Source of the DNA: Thinopyrum elongatum
Lineage: Eukaryota > Streptophyta > Magnoliopsida > Poales > Poaceae
NCBI GenBank assembly: GCA_011799875.1
Contig: CM022303.1
Location: 66,915,601 to 66,979,600 of the forward strand
Direction of reading: 5' to 3'
Length of the DNA stretch: 64,000 bases
A model generated the notes under the pieces. It ran no database searches. It was not told where the DNA came from and was given only the letters and a program-made list of their open reading frames with translations. Shown here piece by piece: positions 37,641-49,282 of the stretch. The stretch's first letter is position 1, and each line of letters opens with the position of its first letter. The translations under genes were made by a program, and so were the position numbers.

Positions 37641-40600
37641 TCTATTGGTAGATGCAGGTTGCGATCTAGATCACATCTGATATGTGAGGGTTGATGTTCT
37701 TTCTATGCTTCCCATGAGTGTTGCTTCGGTTCAGTTCATCGGCAGAATGATGTAGTTTTGCTACAAGGTTTTGAGAATCGATCGACTCTGGCTGTCGACG
37801 ATCTGCTAACAGTTCCTTGGGCTACATCATAGTTGGGAATATTGAACCATCACGTACACAAGAGGATGCCGAAGATGGATGATATTCTAGGGGGTCACGC
37901 GTATTGACGAAGTTTAGTGTGGGGGACGAGACTTTTAATTAAGTCTCTCTTTCACACACCCCTAAACTTAATCTAGCATCAAGAACATCGCCTTGTTGTG
38001 CTTGCGTAGGTAGCTAGTCTTAATTGACAAAACTGGTTAACCACGTAAATTAAATTTTGCTAAAACTGATTAGAGGACGTCTAACTTGGTTTTGCAGGGT
38101 TTGCGTATGATGTGGTATAGCCTTCGTCATGATAATGAGTTTATGTATGAGATGGTTATATGTTGTAATGTTAAGTGGCCTGCGCCTCACGGCACGATGG
38201 CTGGAGCCACGAGATTGCCACCTTAATGTAAATATCATAGAGATAGGTTACAAGTGATGGTGGCAATATGTACACGGAATAACCCTACGAGGAGAAGGTG
38301 TACCAAGGCGCGGGACGAGGAGCTATAATTTCGTGCCACGGCGGAATTTCATATTTTGGTGCCATAGTAACGTTTTCTGAAACAGTCGCCACGGCAACGT
38401 TTTCTGAGATTGCCGCCACGACAACGTTTTTGAGATGGTTGCAACAACAACAAAATATTGGCCGTCACGTCGTTTCAACTGGAGATTGAAGACGATCATG
38501 AAGAACTCTCGGCATCTAGGGCTATACCATATCATGCTATTATGAATTGCCTGAGATGTTGATCCCTTTGTTGTTTGCACCCTTTGATTGCGTAGTAGTC
38601 AATTATTAGGGTGATCTCTCACAGTAAATATCAAGTTAAAAGGTGCTCTTCCTAGTGTTGCAACCATCTATAACAAGTAGCATTTCGGAGTGGGTCATGT
38701 CCACATGAGAACAAACGGGATGCGAGGTGTAAGACGGGGATGATCAGACCATGCTTGCAGATAGCACTCGGTTGTCTTGAAGTTTTAGCAGAATCGTTCT
38801 GAGCTCGGAGCACAAAGCATCGAAAGATGAACAAGAGTCATATAGAGATATGATCGGCAAAAGTTTGCCCACCGGTTAAAATTCTCATCATCAGTGATGT
38901 CCACATCAATGGTTGAGAACTAGGCCTGGATCTTGAGTCACTCACAATCAATTATGAGAGATATTGATTTGAGTGGGAGCACAATTATGTATTAATCAAG
39001 TTTAATAACTAGTGCAAATTAATTATGAACAATGTCTATGTGTAGTTTGCATTATAGTTGTAGAATTATGGCTCACAGTTCCACCTTTGTTGTTGAAATT
39101 GATTGACTATTATTTATCTAGTTGAAGCTTTATGTTTGAGAGGATTGTCCTCTAAAAGTGCCAAGAAGAATTTTGTCCTACTGCATGTTTACAATACTCT
39201 CTTGGTGATGTTATGGATGACGAGACTCACGTCCTTCGATCCAAAAGCTAGAATTACATTACGGTCTGCTTGCTTCCAAGAAATCTGAACTTCAAAATGT
39301 TTCGGATAGTTATGTGATATTCTTGGAACTGAAAATTGTTTTCAGAAACAAACAAAGGCTAAAAGATATGCGATATCTAAAGAAGTGTATTGTTTGCAAA
39401 TTCTAGTGAAGTGTTCAACTATGTTTAAAACTGAAATGCGTAAGATCCGGAAGAAAGCCAGTCATGTGTTGGCGGTGAAAACTTGTAGAGAAAGAACAAA
39501 ACCAAAGGATGTAATGAGAATTACACGCCTAGGGAAGTTTCGGGCTCACGCCACTCTTAAAGTTGTTGTTTCTTCTAAGAGTAAGAGAAATACTGAAGTA
39601 AAACTATAAGAAGTAAAAGGCAGAAAGAAAACAAGACTGGAATGTCCAGCTCAGGTATGAATATCATACAAGTTATGAGATGCAGAGGTGGTTGGTGAAG
39701 TAAAGTGTAGTTCTTGGGAAAAATGATCAATTTGTTGATCACTGATTCTTCAGTATTGTGGTTAAAAGGTTAATCACAACGATATCGACTCGATTCCATA
39801 TTATTGCAAATCGTTGCAAGAAATTTTGAACGAACTAAATGACCAACAAATAATGAGGTTAAAATATTTTGATGGATTGTAAAAGATTACAGTATTTCTA
39901 TCAATGTATTTCCTCTGTATTTGTTATCATGATTTATTTTAGAGTTTATTGTACACTCTAGCCCATTGCATGGAAGTTGCAAGGAGGTTCTTGATAACAG
40001 AATAATAGTTGTTCAATATTAAGAATGAGCTTGTCCATGACAGAACAATAGTTGTTCGATGTTATGAACAAAAGGTCATACTCTTATTGTGAATAAGATG
40101 TATGTTATGAATATTGATAATAAAAGTGAACATCCATAACACTGACGCTAAATGTCGCAAGACTAAAAGAATACCACATCTGTGTGGCACTGCATTTAGT
40201 CACATTGGAGAAACTAGCATGGAGAAATTTCATAGTGATGAATTTTGAAGTCATCTGATTGAGAATCATCTGACACTTGCAAGTTTCATCCAATTAGTGA
40301 AGTAAACTAAAATACTGTTCACGGGCCATAGAGAACGAGCAACAAAATAATTGGCAATATGCGTATCGATGTGTGTAGTCCAATAAGTATTGTTGCAAGC
40401 GGTGGATTTATCTATCTTCAAGGATGACTCAAGTAGATATTTATATTTACTAATTGAGATATGAATCTGGATCTTTTGAAGTGTTTCAAAATGTTTTCAG
40501 AATGAAGTAGAAATTATTGTAACAACAAAACTATGTTTCTACAATTGGATTGCAGAAAAGAATATTTGAATTACAAATTTAGCGAATGTCTGATGAGCTA

Positions 40601-42631
40601 TGAAAGAATTTTATAGCTTGCACCTCCTAGAAACACTACTAAGAGTAGATTGTTTTAAGTAGATGCAATCAAACTATGTATGACATGGTGAGATCAAAGA
40701 TGACATTAATTATTTCGCTAGTATACTTTCAAAGTGATGTTTTAGAGACTATGGCTTTCACACTGAAAAAAGAGCGCCATCAAATTTATCGAAATAAGTG
40801 CTACTTTGTAGGTTATCCCAAATAGTTGGGTATTTATCTATGACTACGCCAAGGCAAAGTGTTGCCATAGAGTGCGGAAGTTTTGAAGAAAATGTTTTCT
40901 ACAAATGAGTGAGTGGGAGGACAGTGCAACTCGACAAGATTGCAGAATCTTCATAATCAGCTCAAAGAAAAGAAACACTGGAAGTAATTCTAGAATTTCT
41001 TACTGCGACTGATACAAAAGCCTCTACATGAGATATAGAGACTACGGTCAAACTTGCAGACCTTTGTGGTATGCAGACGAAATATTGTTGGGCAAACAAT
41101 GAACCTATAATTCACAGAGAAGCGTTGATAGGGCCTGACTCCAGAAATTGGCTATATGCCAACGAAATCCGAGAGAGTATCCATTCACATAATTCAAGCT
41201 TAGAACTTGATAGTAATGGATCAATAAACTGACAAAGATAAAAATGTTTTATAATGCTTGACTTGTTACAAATAGTTTATGACAAGATCAACTAATTGAC
41301 TATGACGAGATTGTCTTATCATAGCAATACTTAAAGTCAGTTCGGGTTAAACTAGCAATTATTAAATATTTCCATTATGAGATAAAACAGATGGATGTCA
41401 AAATGATTCCATGAGATGGAAATGGAACCAAGGTTGTATGTTTGATACGATCCAAGGTAATTTTGTCGATCCAGAGGATGCTAGTAAGTATGCAAACTTC
41501 AGGAGTTCCTATAATGATCTGATGCAAGCATAGTGGAGTTGGAATCTTAGTACTGATGAAATGGTCAAATAAATTGATTTCATCGAGCAGAGCGAAGATG
41601 CTTGTATTTATGAGAAAGTAAGTGTGAGCATGATAATATTTCTAAAACACTATATGTACATGACATATTGTTGATTGGAAGTTATGTAAATTTCTTGACA
41701 CAGGTTAAGACTTTACTGAAACTAGTTTTTCAGTAGAATACTTAGGCAATGAATAGTCTTGGTATTAGACATAATGATCTATGGAGATTATAGTGTCTAA
41801 TCGGACTTGGCCAAAATACATATTGACAGAATACTAAAGCAGTTTAGTATGAAAAATGTCAAGAAGAGTTTCTTGTCAATGTCAGATGGAGGAATTCGGT
41901 ATCCTGAAATACTGATGAGCGAAATATGATTTCAACCACACTTGTATTCCATGGTATGTAAACAACCAGATATTTCCAGTACTCCAAGTTAGTTGTAAGT
42001 AAAAGTTACTAGTATGGTCAAATTGTTGATCATAGGACAACAATGAAAAATGCCGTTAAGAATTAACGGCATGTTTCTCACACACGGAGAAAATGAAGAG
42101 ATTGTTGTAAGGAGTTACATCAATGAAGGCTCGTTGTAAGTAGTACATCGATAAAATCTTCATCTATGCTCCAAGTGATTTTTCGATTTCAAATTAAAAG
42201 TGATTTATGGTGGCACAGTAAGTTGGAATTGGTCCAAAAAGTTACTATGATGAATTCTATAACAGAAGGCTAAGTATATTATTGCTTTAGAAGCAAAAAT
42301 AAAGGGTGATGAATCAAAAGTTCATTCATGAGCTTGGTATGGTTTCTAGATGATTGTATCATTGGAACACTATTCTTAATAGTCGTTCAATAATTCAGTC
42401 TAAGGAATCAAAGGTTCTACCAGTGATTGAATATATATACAAAGCCGGTTTCACAAAAATTATGAATTCTTGTGAAAGCATTATAGATGCATAGAAATGC
42501 AAATGATACACACAGATGTGAAGTTGTCAGATTCGATAGTACGAAGTCTATACCACAAGCAAAGCATGGACTGACACCAGATTGCCATTGGTGTAAAAGT
42601 TAAAAGTGCTAACTAGATTATTGACTCTAGT
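37641..42631 (+). pseudogene. decayed copia gag-pol interior
   Basis: No frame is open beyond about 75 codons, but the plus strand shows short copia-like stretches, including the RT/RNase H connection near 41.8 kb. Stops and indels are spread throughout. There is no sign of a separate insertion. Confidence 0.7.
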
Positions 42632-42644
42632 GCAAGTGGGAGAC

Positions 42645-44230
42645 TGTTGGAAATATGCCCTAGAGGCAATAATATTGTATTATTATAATTCCATTATTCA
42701 TAATTAAGAGTTTATATTTCATGCTATAACTGCTATGATCCTGCAATATGCGATTCAGTGGAAAACTCATATGCACCTGTGAAATGATAAACGGTAAAAC
42801 AATAGGTTCCTGGTCTCACCTCTAAGACCGGCTCAAGTGTTGTTGGTGATCATGTTTTCCGGATCTTCGGATATCGTTAAGTGTAACGATAGTCCTAAAT
42901 AAACATTGAGGGTATGACGTTAGAAGAACGATCATATTGAATCGACCCAATACTTGTTTGTTATACTATGTGATCATATCGTCTAAAAATCATCTGTTAT
43001 AACACGAAGTTTTAGCATGTGTTTTAGTTCCTCAGACCATGAAAGTGTCTTGGTCAATTCCTACCGGACGGTGGGCTTTGGGGTTGCTCAAACGTCATCT
43101 ATAACAAGGTGATCATAATGACAACTTTCAGGCTCGCCAGAAAGTTTGACAAGTGAACGGACAGCTTGAGAGTGGGATTTGCTCCTCCGACGATGGAGAG
43201 ATATTCTTAGGGCCCTCTCGGTGTGAAGGCATCCATCATAGTTTGTCCAGACACAGGTGACCATGTCACGGGGATGCCGGAACACGTCAACGAGAAAGAA
43301 GAACAAAACCGGTAACGGCAATGGTATAGTGAGCATGGTGATGACTCAAGAGGATACTGATGCACACCAGGTTTTGTAAAGCATCGCAAAGCAAAGGGAA
43401 CATCACATGATAACCAACGGTTCACTCGAATATCATTCGTGTAATCATAGGGACTGATATGGATGTCCACGGTTCCACTATCGGTCATTGAATGAAGGGG
43501 TTTCATTCATGTCTATGATTTACCGAACCTACGGGGCCACAAGCTTAAGGTAATCATGATCTGCTGAGTGTTAGTAGTGTGGGAGAGATGAGAATGTATT
43601 TGTGAAATTGTTTCATTAATATCCGGAATAGTTCCGAGAGGTTCCGGAAGTGTTTCGGGGTCACCGGAAGGGTTTTGGTGAATATCGGGTAATACTGGGT
43701 ATTACCGATTAATATATATAGGTGGAAAATGTTTCCAGAGATGTTAAATTATATATATATATATATATATAATTCTCTGAAAATGTTTAGAACATTTTAT
43801 ATTTAATTTAAATATCAACGGGCCTAAAAAGGCCAAGAGGTGGAAGGAAACTTGGGCCACAAGGGCCCAAGTGGAGTAGGCGCCTCCCTTCCCTAAGGAA
43901 GGCGGCCGAATCCTATTAGGGGAGGAGTCCAACTCCTGGAGGCTTTCCCTCCTCGGTGGTAGCCCTCCTCTTCCCCTCGAACCTATATATACTAGAGGAT
44001 TTCAACCCTTTAGATACACAAGTAGAGAGGTCATGCTTTCGGTCTTCAGTTCGAGGGATCGTTCCAGGGCGGTTCGTGGGAAAGTCAACAACGTTCTACA
44101 CCGACTCGTCTACTTCCGCTGCACTCTGGAGTCGGTAACGATCGTTGATCACAACCTGTTATGCATCTTCATATTGTTCTTGAGTGATCATAGGTGTGAT
44201 ATTTTTTGTTTTCTACTATGTTTCCCAACA
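42645..44230 (+). repeat. 3' LTR
   Basis: It begins TGTTGGAAATATGCCC and ends TATGTTTCCCAACA. Compared with the 5' LTR it has an internal deletion after TAGATACACAAGT (44020), an extra CTCCTGGAGGCTTTCC (43933) and a longer (TA)n at 43750-43770. Confidence 0.9.
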
Positions 44231-45536
44231 ACAACAACCCCTTCGCCTCCTCCTTACGCTCTGCCTCCGAGGAGCCCACCGCCACCGACATCCGCAACAC
44301 TCCCCTCTCCGATCACGTTCCCATCAAAATCTCTCACTCCGCTTCCAACTACTACGCATGGAAGACCTATTTCAATCTTCTCTTCCATGAGTACAACCTT
44401 CGTGATCATGTGGATGGCACCACCGACTTTTTCGCCATGCGCCATGACTCCAACTGGATGTCCATCGACGCCACCCTCATCCGGTGGTTCTTCCTCACCG
44501 TGTCGCCGGATATCTTTCACACCGTTGTTTGCGACGGGGATGATGCCGACACGGTGTGGACCAAGATCAATGGCATCTTCACCCACAACAAGCTTCAACG
44601 GATTGTTTTCTTGCAGCAGGTGTTCTTCGGGTGTCATCAAAACGACTCCACCATCGACGCTAATATCTCCGCCTCAAGACCCCCTCTGATGAGCTCAATG
44701 ACATCGGGTTCAAGGTTGGGGATGAAATTCTCCTCTCCATGCCCACCGCCGGCCTCAACGAGGATTTCGGGAACGCCGCCTCCTACCTTACCCTCATGGC
44801 TAATCACACCTACGAGCGGGCGGTGGCCTATCTTCGCCGTGAGAAACGTCGGATGAAGAACATGCGCACTCGCGCCGTCCACACCGCCCTTGCCGCCGGC
44901 ATCTCCCGCCTTGTCCCCGCGCCACCACCTCCCATGCGTTCGCCGGTCCAGCAGCCGGCGCCCATGGCGACGTTCCCTCCTCCACCATAGCAACAGCAGC
45001 AGCAGCAGTCGCGCAACGGTGGCAATCGCCATCGTGGCCGCGGCGGTCAGCGCAACTGGCGGCGGAAACGGCGATACCGACGGCGGCAACCTGCCGTGTT
45101 TCCCCAACCAGGAGTCCACGCCACCATGGAGTGGCGGCTACAACCCTTGGATCAGGGTTGTGCATGCGTACAGCATGCCTGTGCCACCCCCTGCCCCGGG
45201 TCTCCTTGGGCCGCGCCCGCAGGCGCACCAGGCGCTTCTCGCCATGCCGCTGGTGGGCTTCGGCGCTCCACAACCAGCCTATGGTGGGCCGCCCGCCCCG
45301 CCTGTCGGCTACCCCACGCCAGCACCTGCTCCCTTCAGCGCCTATGGCATTCCTAGTGGACCGCCCGCCCTCCCAGGGGTACTCCTCATCGGACCCGTCG
45401 CTGTTAGCCGCACTCCAGTAGGCTCCCTCGGCGCCGTACACCGGCGGTAGTGACTGGTTAATGCACATCGGTGCTTCGGCTCATATGGCGGCACACCCGG
45501 GTAACCTCTCATTAGCCTATCCCACTTCTACTTCTT
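44231..45536 (+). pseudogene. Ty1/copia gag-pro-like gene, main part
   Basis: It continues the ORF begun at 35830: ISHSASNYYAWKTYFNLLF, RWFFLTVSPDIFHTVV, INGIFTHNKLQRIVFLQQVF are the copia gag (UBN2-like) core. A frameshift near 44655 moves reading to the frame of IGFKVGDEILLSMPTAGLNE and EKRRMKNMRTRAVHTALAAG, a TAG follows at 44988-44990 before a CAG run, and further shifts occur in the Pro/Gly-rich region. Near 45460 WLMHIGASAHM is a decayed protease motif (family D(T/S)GAS). The gene is dead. Confidence 0.8.
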
Positions 45537-45699
45537 CTCATCATCGTCGGTAATGGTGCCGGCCTTCCCATCTCACCTTGTACATCATATATACGTGTGC
45601 TTGCACCCGATCAATACATCGAGAGTTGCATCCTATTCCTCTACACCCGTATTTTCTTCTTTCCCTATGTCTCCTATTCATACGCGCATTGATCACTAG

Positions 45700-45870
45700 T
45701 GCAGAATTGGGCTTTAGTCCCGGTTCGTAAGGCCCTTTAGTGCCGGTTCTGGAACCGGCACTAAAGGGTGGGGACTAAAGGTCCCCCCCCCCATTTAGTG
45801 CCGGTTCAACACGAACCGGCACCAAAGGCCCACCACGTGGCACGACCCCGGTTGGTAACACCTACCGGGA
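45700..45870. repeat. subterminal repeats at the 3' end of the outer CACTA
   Basis: TTTAGTCCCGGTTCG, TTTAGTGCCGGTTC, GAACCGGCACTAAAGG and GGGACTAAAGG words lie in both orientations, including TAGTGCCGGTTCTGG/CCGGCACTAAAG hairpins. They are of the same type as those at 63545-63848. Confidence 0.8.
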
Positions 45871-46303
45871 CTAAAAGGTTTAGGGGTTTATGGGTTTATG
45901 ATTTATTTTTCGTTTCAGTTTTGTGTTTTGCATTTAATTCTTTTTCATTTCAAACATATTTTATGCTACATATATTCCTATATATTCAACTTGGTCACTT
46001 GGATACATCTACTTTAATCTAATATGTGTTTCTTCCACCCTAATGATATACAACTCATATCATCATCATAATGGTATATATAACAACTCATCATCATCGT
46101 AGTCATATATACAACTCATCTTGATCGTAGTGATATAACAATCTCAACATTATGATCATCATAAGTTAACCACTACTAGGTAAGGTGCTAGTGATATAAC
46201 AATCTCACCATTATGATCATCATAAGTTAACCAACTACACTAGGTAAGGTAGCAGGACCTACTACTCTCTCTCGGGTAGCATAGCATAAAACAGAAAAAC
46301 CAC

Positions 46304-47440
46304 TCATTCTCCGTTATGCAACATAGAGATCCAACTGTCTCCATTTTGTGGCCTTCGCTCAGCCACTATTTTTCTCCAAGCCATGATTTTGAGGCATCCA
46401 TCTGTTTTAGAGGTCGAGTATGCATATTTGAGACCCTCCGACCATGGTCGTATGCAAACAACTGTCATCTCACCTTCGACAAACATAAATGGAGGCACAA
46501 CCACATTCGGGAGCTTCTGTTGAAGAGCATAATAGTAACATATATAGTTAGCAATGAAGTTTACTTCAGAAGAATGTATGAAAAAGATGGGCTAACTAGT
46601 GACACAATAGTAAAAATCTTACCATGATACTAGCACGAATGTTAGCATCGCACAACTCGTGGACTAGTGGCACGTATTTACCATATTTTTTCCCAACTCC
46701 GTAGATGATCTTAAGTTGCAAAACGTCTTTAACAAAGGAGATAAGATAATTCTTCTCCTCCCAAGATAGCTCTGCGCCATGACTGTAGTAGGTGTCGTCT
46801 ATTATCTTTTGTATTTCTTGGGAAGAGAGAAAATAAGCTGTCAATTATAAAAAACAAGTTCAGCAGGTATGAATAACAAGTATTTTTAGATAAGGAATAT
46901 AGATCATTTAACAAATGTGTTTAACAAACTCACACGGAGGCAGAATCGGAATCATGTTAGGATCCAGCCAAATGTTTTCGACTTCCGGATTGCCAAGATC
47001 GAATGTTATTTTCATATCCTCCTCGAATCCATAGGCCTTGCATAATCCTTCCCAATTTGAACATCCAAAATGAGTGTGACCTACTTCATTTATGATCTTA
47101 ACCTCAAAATCAAAACCATGTTTCGTTTTAAGGTGAGCTATCTTCGTGTCCACCTTGGACATCTCTTCGAAAGATAGCTTCTCAAGGACATATGGTCTTG
47201 CATAGCAGGGTATGCACTAGTCAAATTATAAAAAATAGAAATTACACGTTAAAGCAAAAATCTTAAGCCATGCTTAATTCAGAAGAAACACGTGCCACTG
47301 AAGTTACATACCGTAAAACCTTCGAAGCCCTCCTTAAGCGTGAGGGAGAAGCATGTACCGTTATCTAGGTGCGGTCTGTCGCACATACCCCCGTCGTCGG
47401 TACAGTCATCGCACTCGGGGATCTTGTCGTCGTCAGACAT
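46304..47440 (-). pseudogene. CACTA-associated B3-like/unknown protein gene
   Basis: Exon 1 (47312-47440) gives MSDDDKIPECDDCTDDGGMC and SLTLKEGFEGFT; donor GTATGT at 47311. Exon 2 (46926-47216) gives CIPCYARPYVLEKLSFEEMS, FDFEVKIINEVGHTHFGCSN, LDPNMIPILPPCEF. Further exons downstream read SSQEIQKIIDDTYYSHGAEL, YVPLVHELCDANI, and EGLKYAYSTSK to HNGE-stop at 46304. I recognise it as a protein common in grass CACTA elements with a B3-like fold segment. Exon 3 does not join in frame without a shift, so I call it a pseudogene. Confidence 0.6.
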
Positions 47441-48244
47441 TTCCTATATATGTTCATAATTCAAAGATTAAAAATTACGGCATGACTTTGCTAAAATAGG
47501 ACATATCGAGCGCCTAAAATTTATCAGAATGGAAATGAATCAACAGTCCTCCTAAAAGGTATAGCATTCTTTGATGACAAAGTGATAATGACATAAAAAT
47601 TTATATTGTAAACCTATGTTCAAAAAACCTATACGATTACTAGTTTACTATTCTATTCAAAAGACCATTCTACCTATGACATAAAAAACCTATATGCAAA
47701 TTAATCCACACTTGATTTTTGTAATTCTTTTTCACTTGATTTTGCAAATACATAACTAAAAGTATAAAAAACTAAAAAAGATTCATGTAACATTTATATA
47801 TCTAGCATTTCTATATAACTAAAAGTATAAAAAACTAAAAAACATTCATCTAACATTTCTATAACTAAAAGCATGAAAAACTAAAAAAACATTCATCTAA
47901 CATTTATATATCTAATTCATCTAACATTTCTATAACTAAAAGTATAAAAAACTAAAAAACAGAAAAACAGAAAATAAGAAAATTTGTGTGTGTGTGAGTG
48001 TGTGTGTTCATGCATGTGTGTGTGTGTGTGCGGGCTCGATCGATGGGAGGGCGGCCATGGCGGCAGGGGCTCAAAGCGGGGCGACGGCCGGCGAGGCGAG
48101 GCGACGGGGGCGGGGGCGGCGACGGGGGGCGGCGCGTCGGGGGCGGCGCATCGGGGGCGGCGACGGCGTCGGGGCAGCCTGGCGGCGATGTCCTCTGTTC
48201 GAAGAGACGAAGAAGCAGAGGGAAACTGAAAAATTCATAAGTGT
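47441..48244. other. 5' region of the B3-like gene
   Basis: It contains AT-rich tandem words (CATCTAACATTTCTATAACTAAAAG, 47790-47940, period about 60 bp), a TG microsatellite (47985-48030) and a GC-rich stretch that on the minus strand would be a leader. A TATA-like TATATATAGG is at 48246. No separate gene is evident. Confidence 0.45.
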
Positions 48245-48430
48245 TGTATATATAGGAGGGACCTTTAGTCCCGGTTGGAGCCACCAACTGGGACTAAAGG
48301 TCACTTTTGGCCAGCCGAAGCGGCGGGAAGCGCACCACCTTTAGTCGCGGTTGGTGGCTCCAACCGATACTAAAGGGGGGCCTTTAGTCGCGGTTGGAGA
48401 CACCAACCGCGACTAAAGGTAGTGCGCTGC
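48245..48430. repeat. internal CACTA-type subterminal repeat cluster
   Basis: Inverted pairs such as CCTTTAGTCCCGGTTGGAG with CAACTGGGACTAAAGG, and CTTTAGTCGCGGTTGG with CAACCGCGACTAAAGG, form hairpins. No CACTA terminus adjoins, so it is probably a fossil end inside the composite element. Confidence 0.7.
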
Positions 48431-49282
48431 CACAGCCACGGTGCACCAAGTTTAGTCCCACCTCGCCCAGCGAAGGGCAGCCGCACTGGTTTAAAAACCC
48501 AGCCGCGGCTGCTCCTTCGAGCTTCTCTCTAAAGCAGGCCTTCTGGGTCTATACCTCACCTGTGTTGCCCTGTGGGCCTACTGGGTCTCACGGGCCTGCA
48601 TCCTGGCCCAATTACAGGTTGGGTTTCTAGTCGTATGCAGGCCGTTGTGGCCCAGTAGGCGGGCTTTTTTTAATTTATTTATTTTTCATTTTTGTGTTTT
48701 CTTCTCTATTTATTTTCTTTTGTTTCTGAGTTGTTTTTTGCTTTATTTAGAGTTTCTTTGTGAATCTTTTTGCTTTAGGTAAGAAAAATTATAAACGTTC
48801 TGTTAGAGCCAGTAGTTTTCAAATTTAGATAGTTTAAATTTGAATTTTTTGAATTTTGTGTGAATCACTAGTTTGTGAATAATTTTACTTTAAAAATAGA
48901 TTTTTCGGTGATTCTTTTTTCTTCTGTTTAATATTAGTGTGTTTTATCATTATATTCAATTTGGTAATTCTTAGGTTATTTAAAAAAATGAAATGCCTTT
49001 GTAACAGTTGAGTTTTCGTCCGAAACTCTGATACTTCGAAAGAGATTGTCCATTTTGTACATGAAGTGCATCCAGTTTTTACCGTAATCCTCTCAAATTT
49101 TTAGCACATGCTACTTGGGTGAAATGACGATAGCATGCCAACTTTCAACCTTTTCAGAGTTCATTTGTACTGCTTTTCAATTTCAATGGTGCATACTGAA
49201 TGCACAAAAAGTCTGGAGTTGAAATAAGTTTAAAAAATGAAATGCCTTTGTAACATATGAGTTTTCGTCCGAAACCCTGATA
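48431..49282. other. non-coding CACTA interior
   Basis: AT-rich DNA with GTTTTCGTCCGAAAC(T/C)CTGATAC at 49014 and again at 49263, each in the same context, which shows a tandem duplication. The second copy is the target of the nested CACTA. Confidence 0.5.

Larger units (their letters stand above)
35870..44230 (+). mobile_element. degenerate BARE1/Angela-like Ty1/copia retrotransposon
   Basis: Two LTRs in direct orientation (35870-37624 and 42645-44230) enclose about 5.0 kb. A primer binding site TGGCATCAGAGC lies at 37626 and a polypurine-type AAGTGGGAGA ends just before 42645. Near-duplicated flanks GCAAC (35865-35869) and ACAAC (44231-44235) are the TSD. The interior has no long ORF, but RT/RNase H-region remnants are legible, for example HIDRILKQFSMKNVKKSFLS near 41818-41880. 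About nine differences occur in the first 140 aligned LTR bases, so the insertion is old. Confidence 0.92.

Noticed and set aside
44254..45468. Long minus-strand ORFs opposite the copia gag gene
   Set aside because: Shadow frames of GC-rich coding DNA; the plus strand carries the recognisable gag motifs.
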